Positions 8,964-11,866 of a stretch of DNA of 11,866 nt are shown in pieces. The notes beneath the pieces are model-generated. The model worked only from the letters and a program-made list of their open reading frames with translations. It was not told where the DNA came from and made no database searches. How positions within the stretch are numbered: position 1 is the stretch's first letter; each line of letters opens with the position of its first letter. The translations under genes and the position numbers were made by a program. The DNA comes from Scenedesmus sp. ARA3. Its lineage: Eukaryota > Chlorophyta > Chlorophyceae > Sphaeropleales > Scenedesmaceae. The stretch covers positions 1-11,866 of the forward strand of contig RWJK01000586.1 in NCBI GenBank assembly GCA_004335835.1. The letters are read 5' to 3'.

Positions 8964-10337
8964 TCAGCCACTGGCCTGAGGGCAGCCAGAAGCTGGGCAC
9001 AGCTGGCAAATCAAGTCTTTCGCTTTCACATCCTTCGTGCTGCCGTCCTTTGCTGCGCAGTAGCCTTTCTTGCCTGGCCCAGGCTCACACGTCTCGCCAC
9101 CGAAGTTGGATTGGGTGATGATGCAGCAGGGCTTGCCGAGCTTTCCGCAGTCAGCTGCATTGCGAAGGCAGACACCAGTGGCGGTGTGATTGAATTGCGC
9201 TGAGCCTGCGTAGCGGCCTGCCTTCTCTGCATATGCACAGAAGAAGCCCTCAGGGCAGATTGGCTTCTTCAAAGACGGGTTGAGTCCAGAAGCGTAGCTG
9301 CTGGGGCAGCAGGGGCTGTTGGAAGAGGTGCCGCAGTTTTGGATGGCCAGGCATGCCCTGCCTGCATCAGAAAAAGAGTGTGTGTGTGTGCAACAGCCAA
9401 ATAAGCATAGGGTGGTGCAAGCCCTGTTATCTGTGCTGATCAGCAGGATGTCACTCCAATGTGCAGCTTGCATGCACGTTCAGCACAGCTGCACTGCAGC
9501 CTGAGCAGCCTAGCATCATGCAGCATGCACCTTGCTGTTGTGAACATAATCACCAGCTATTGTAGCTGACATAGTGGCACATATGGTGGGTGGTGGCTGC
9601 ACCGGCTGCGTTGTTCTGTGCATGGCCATTAGCTAGCTTGCAATCTGAATCAGATCCACTAACCATGTGCAGGCCGTTGGGGTTATAACTTATTAGTTGA
9701 GCATGATGGCGCGAACGAGTTTTATTTGCTTACACATACTTGGCAGCTGCATGCAGCACGCCCGCACTTCCTGCTATCAGCCAGGCCTTACTGTGGTGGC
9801 CCTATGAGCCTCTCGTCGGCTCCTGACTGGGGTTCCCACTCCTCGTTGAGTGGAGCATGTAATGTAATGTAATGTAATGCAGTCCAAGGTTTCATTGTGA
9901 TCTGGCTGTGATGTGACCAAAGTATCACCGTTAGCATGCTCACCTGGGACCCCTGCAAAGATATCAGGAGTGTTGCCCAAGTTCCTGAGGTAGGGGTTGA
10001 ACTCACAGGTGCTGCCATCTGTGCAGAAGGGCTCCCGGTCATAAGGGTCTGTGCTGCTGGTGTGTGGGGTCTGGGAGTTGCTGGGGCAGCAAACGTTGCC
10101 TGCTTTGCCACAGTTCTTGGGCAGGGGCATGCACTTGCTCTTCCCCTTGTCATCTGCACAGTAGTGGCCTGCTGCGCACCAGCCTGCTCCTTTTGGGCAG
10201 CTGGTGCCTGCAGGTACATCCCTGCCACAGGGACCAAGAGGTTTGCCGCATTCAAAAGCTGCGGCTGTCGCTAGCTCAACAGCAAACAAGCAGCATAAGC
10301 CCAGCCACATGGCACAAATGCGAGGTGAAGGCTGCAT
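8964..10337 (-). CDS. Secreted cysteine-rich protein C (full-length paralog)
   Basis: Exons 10337-9944 and 9361-8964 flank a 582-nt intron (donor CCAG|GTGAGC; acceptor TTTTTCTGATGCAG|GC after a pyrimidine tract) in phase 1; 263 residues. The start at 10337 is preceded by a CTGCTGCAGC leader like that of gene A. A signal peptide (MQPSPRICAMWLGLCC..., cleavage near TAAA/FECG) precedes a secreted part with 26 cysteines. Three modules follow: CMPLPKNCGKAGNVCC, CLAIQNCGTSSNSPCC (one residue shorter) and CLRNAADCGKLGKPCC, then KKGYCAAKDGSTKDV and ICQLCPASGC. Relative to B it lacks two residues in YCADDKGKSKC. One N-glycosylation sequon (NHT) lies in exon 2. The intron is longer than in A and B and carries an 80-bp LINE fragment and a GT microsatellite. 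The function is not recognised. Confidence 0.88.
9379..9390. repeat. GT dinucleotide run in the intron of gene C
   Basis: Six GT units on the plus strand; on the transcribed strand this is a CA run just upstream of the pyrimidine tract of the acceptor. Confidence 0.9.
9800..9879 (+). mobile_element. LINE fragment, copy 2, inside the intron of gene C
   Basis: These 80 bp match 3055-3134 with a single T/C difference: the last codons of the polymerase ORF, the stop, the 3' hairpin (9836-9853) and the tail ATG(TAATG)4. It is inserted in the intron of gene C in antisense orientation, so its TGTAA-rich tail is not read as TGTAA in the gene C transcript. No clear target-site duplication is visible. 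Confidence 0.8.
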
Positions 10338-10482
10338 GATGCTGCAGCAGCAAGGACCAGTCACAGGGCTGTGGCGAGATGGTGATTGAGAACGGCAGAC
10401 AGAACGCAACCAGCTGATAGAACACAATCAAACGGTTTACAAACAACTGAATCATGTACGTCTGTATATGCTTGTGCTACAT

Positions 10483-10564
10483 GTGAGCTTCCAGCTTGGC
10501 AGGTCTGTCAAAGGTCGCGAAACGCGCTTCGGAGCTCCGGGACAGAGGAACCCGGCCAACGTTG
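10483..10564 (-). promoter_or_regulatory. Conserved upstream block of gene C
   Basis: The 38-bp block at 10483-10520 matches that of gene A (32 of 38 positions), starting 146 bp before the ATG. AAGGTCG lies at 10511-10517 and AACGTTG at 10558-10564, a start-to-start spacing of 47 bp. Confidence 0.55.
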
Positions 10565-11450
10565 TCGAACATCGGAGATACGTTAGTAAGATGCATTCAA
10601 GCCTTGAAGGCGCAATTTATATCACCAAAAACCCCTGTATAGATCTTAAGCGCTTGCTAGGGGATGCATCCTCGGCGTCCCGTTGGGTTGAGGTTTCTGA
10701 AAGTTCAACACCAGTGGTGTGAAGTTCCCACAGCTGTTCTGGAAACCATCATGTTCGTCGTGATGGGTAGCAGACCCGACGCATCAAGCAGCAGTTGGAT
10801 GGCTGTGCCGGGGAACACGTGCTGCATGACTGTGCCATATGAAGAACAGCTTTGTGCAGCTTTAAAAGCTGCACAAAGCTGTTCTTCAAGACCTATTTCA
10901 CACATATTTTGGAGCATTGCTAAGGATTTGTTACTCACTAGTGGGCAGTGCATTGCAAGCAGCTGTGAGACACGCCCAGCTCAACCCCGCTCACACCAGC
11001 AGTACCGACAGCAGCAACAGCCAGCCTCCTCACCACCGTAACATGCCGCTACCAAAGGGGTGTGCAAAGTGAGCCGCCCACCGCTCACAAGCGAAGCAGA
11101 GACACCATGTTTGCTTCGGAAGCATGCATCTGTATGCAAGGCAAACCTCAGACGTCAGCTATCAACTTGCAAGTGAATCCTCTGACAACTACTACGGCTG
11201 TGGTGCAGTGCTGTACACAAATGCGTATACCCTTTAAAACACTACGAAATCGTTTTGCACGTGCCATATGCGCAACTAAAACAAGCTGCTGCTGCTGCAT
11301 CTGCCTGCAGACAGCTGTCTCATGCACCCCATTCGCAACAATGATCATTGCAGTCGACTTTTTTGAAAAACAGTTCACATGCGACACTGCCAGGACGTTG
11401 CAGTGCAGCAGCACTTTGAGTATTATAAGCGCACATATCATGTACGCGTC
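10565..11450. other. No convincing gene; contains a long palindrome
   Basis: Plus-strand frames at 10664-11041 and 11062-11529 are open, but the first runs through the palindrome and the second into the antisense LINE tail. Neither has a domain or signal peptide. Confidence 0.45.
10841..10887. repeat. 47-bp perfect inverted repeat (23-bp arms, 1-base spacer)
   Basis: The left arm 10841-10863 begins GAAGAACAGCTTTGTGCAGC. The right arm 10865-10887 is its exact reverse complement, and the centre is the single A at 10864. A one-base loop is too tight for an ordinary RNA hairpin precursor, so a cruciform-forming site, a fold-back insertion or an assembly artefact are all possible. Confidence 0.95.
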
Positions 11451-11866
11451 ACATTACATTACATTACATTACATGCTCCACTCAACGAGGAGTGGGAACC
11501 CCAGTCAGGAGCCAACGAGAGGCTCATAGGGGGAGGAAACATCGAAGAACAACTCATCATCGTCCAAACCGTCAGACGACAACGCAGAAAAAAACTCATC
11601 AGCATCATCAANNNCTTGAGCAATAGCCTGAGAGGACAGAAGGACCTCAGGATCAGTGTCCGGGTGACACCGCATCAGATAGCAGCAGTGCACAAAAGCG
11701 GCCACCAAAGCAGGCGCCTGCTTCATAAAAGTGATCATGTCATCGCCTGCTGGGTGACAACCAGCAATAGTAGCCCATGTTTGTGACGAGTCCCCGAAGG
11801 GTGCGAACAACATAGCAAATCGCTCGCGGACTGGTGCATAGAAAGGGCACTCAAAGACCATATGAA
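11451..11866 (-). mobile_element. LINE, copy 3 (3' part, continues past the window)
   Basis: On the minus strand this is the longest copy: the end of the polymerase ORF, the stop, a 3' untranslated region of about 30 bases with the CCACTC/GAGTGG hairpin (11495-11478) and the tail ATG(TAATG)4 (11473-11451). It shares its last 175 bp with copy 1 and its last 80 bp with copy 2. How far it extends cannot be told from this window. Three undetermined bases lie at 11612-11614. Confidence 0.8.
11505..11866 (-). CDS. C-terminal part of a non-LTR retrotransposon polymerase (partial)
   Basis: The frame is open from the window edge to a TGA at 11507-11505. It begins HMVFECPFYAPVRERFA, which resembles the Cys/His segment (H-x3-E-CP-x-Y-x2-R) near the C-terminus of LINE polymerases, after the reverse transcriptase domain. 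It ends in an acidic tail (DDADEFFSALSSDGLDDDEL... EPLVGS). The reverse transcriptase and nuclease domains lie outside the window, so the family call rests on this segment, the 3' hairpin and tail, and the presence of 5'-truncated copies. The two X residues come from NNN; copy 1 has Ala-Ile at that place. Confidence 0.65.
   Translation of the reverse strand, partial: HMVFECPFYAPVRERFAMLFAPFGDSSQTWATIAGCHPAGDDMITFMKQAPALVAAFVHCCYLMRCHPDTDPEVLLSSQAIAQXXDDADEFFSALSSDGLDDDELFFDVSSPYEPLVGS

Noticed and set aside
10664..11041. Plus-strand open frame of 125 residues
   Set aside because: It runs straight through the 47-bp palindrome, giving mirrored-looking peptide, and shows no family features.

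Overview
The window looks like nuclear DNA of a green alga (core Chlorophyta; a chlamydomonadalean or sphaeroplealean is my best guess). The reasons are split genes with GT-AG introns, TGTAA-type polyadenylation signals, many CAG/CTG and GTGCA simple repeats, and a LINE-type retrotransposon with a short tandem-repeat tail. The species cannot be fixed from the sequence alone.

Layout, left to right. (1) 1-163: a possible last stretch of a plus-strand gene cut by the window edge. (2) 164-1186: no convincing gene. (3) 1187 to about 2630 or 2811, plus strand: a DUF4436-like membrane protein gene, with one N-terminal and three C-terminal membrane segments. Its middle is read in a different frame from its flanks, and its 3' end is uncertain. 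(4) 2960-3134: a 5'-truncated LINE fragment. (5) 4051-10337, minus strand: a tandem array of three paralogous two-exon genes (A 5043-4051, B 7602-6328, C 10337-8964) for secreted, very cysteine-rich proteins. All three have a signal peptide, a phase-1 intron at the homologous codon, and repeated C-x6-C-x6/7-CC modules that resemble knottins in spacing. A has lost its third module. (6) 10565-11450: no convincing gene, but a nearly perfect 47-bp palindrome. (7) 11451-11866, minus strand: the 3' end of a longer LINE copy, including the C-terminus of its polymerase ORF. A third LINE fragment of 80 bp sits inside the intron of gene C.

The most interesting part is the cysteine-rich cluster. All three genes carry the same pair of short motifs 130-220 bp upstream of their start codons (CAACGTT, then CGACCTT, in gene orientation). 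The motif spacing is 25, 36 and 47 bp, steps of 11 bp or about one helical turn. A and C share a longer 38-bp block there with 32 identities. Downstream of A and of B lies the same pentanucleotide microsatellite in opposite orientations, so the two 3' regions could base-pair if transcribed. The function of the proteins is unknown. Secretion and dense disulphide bonding are inferred; a cell-wall, extracellular-matrix or defence role would be speculation.
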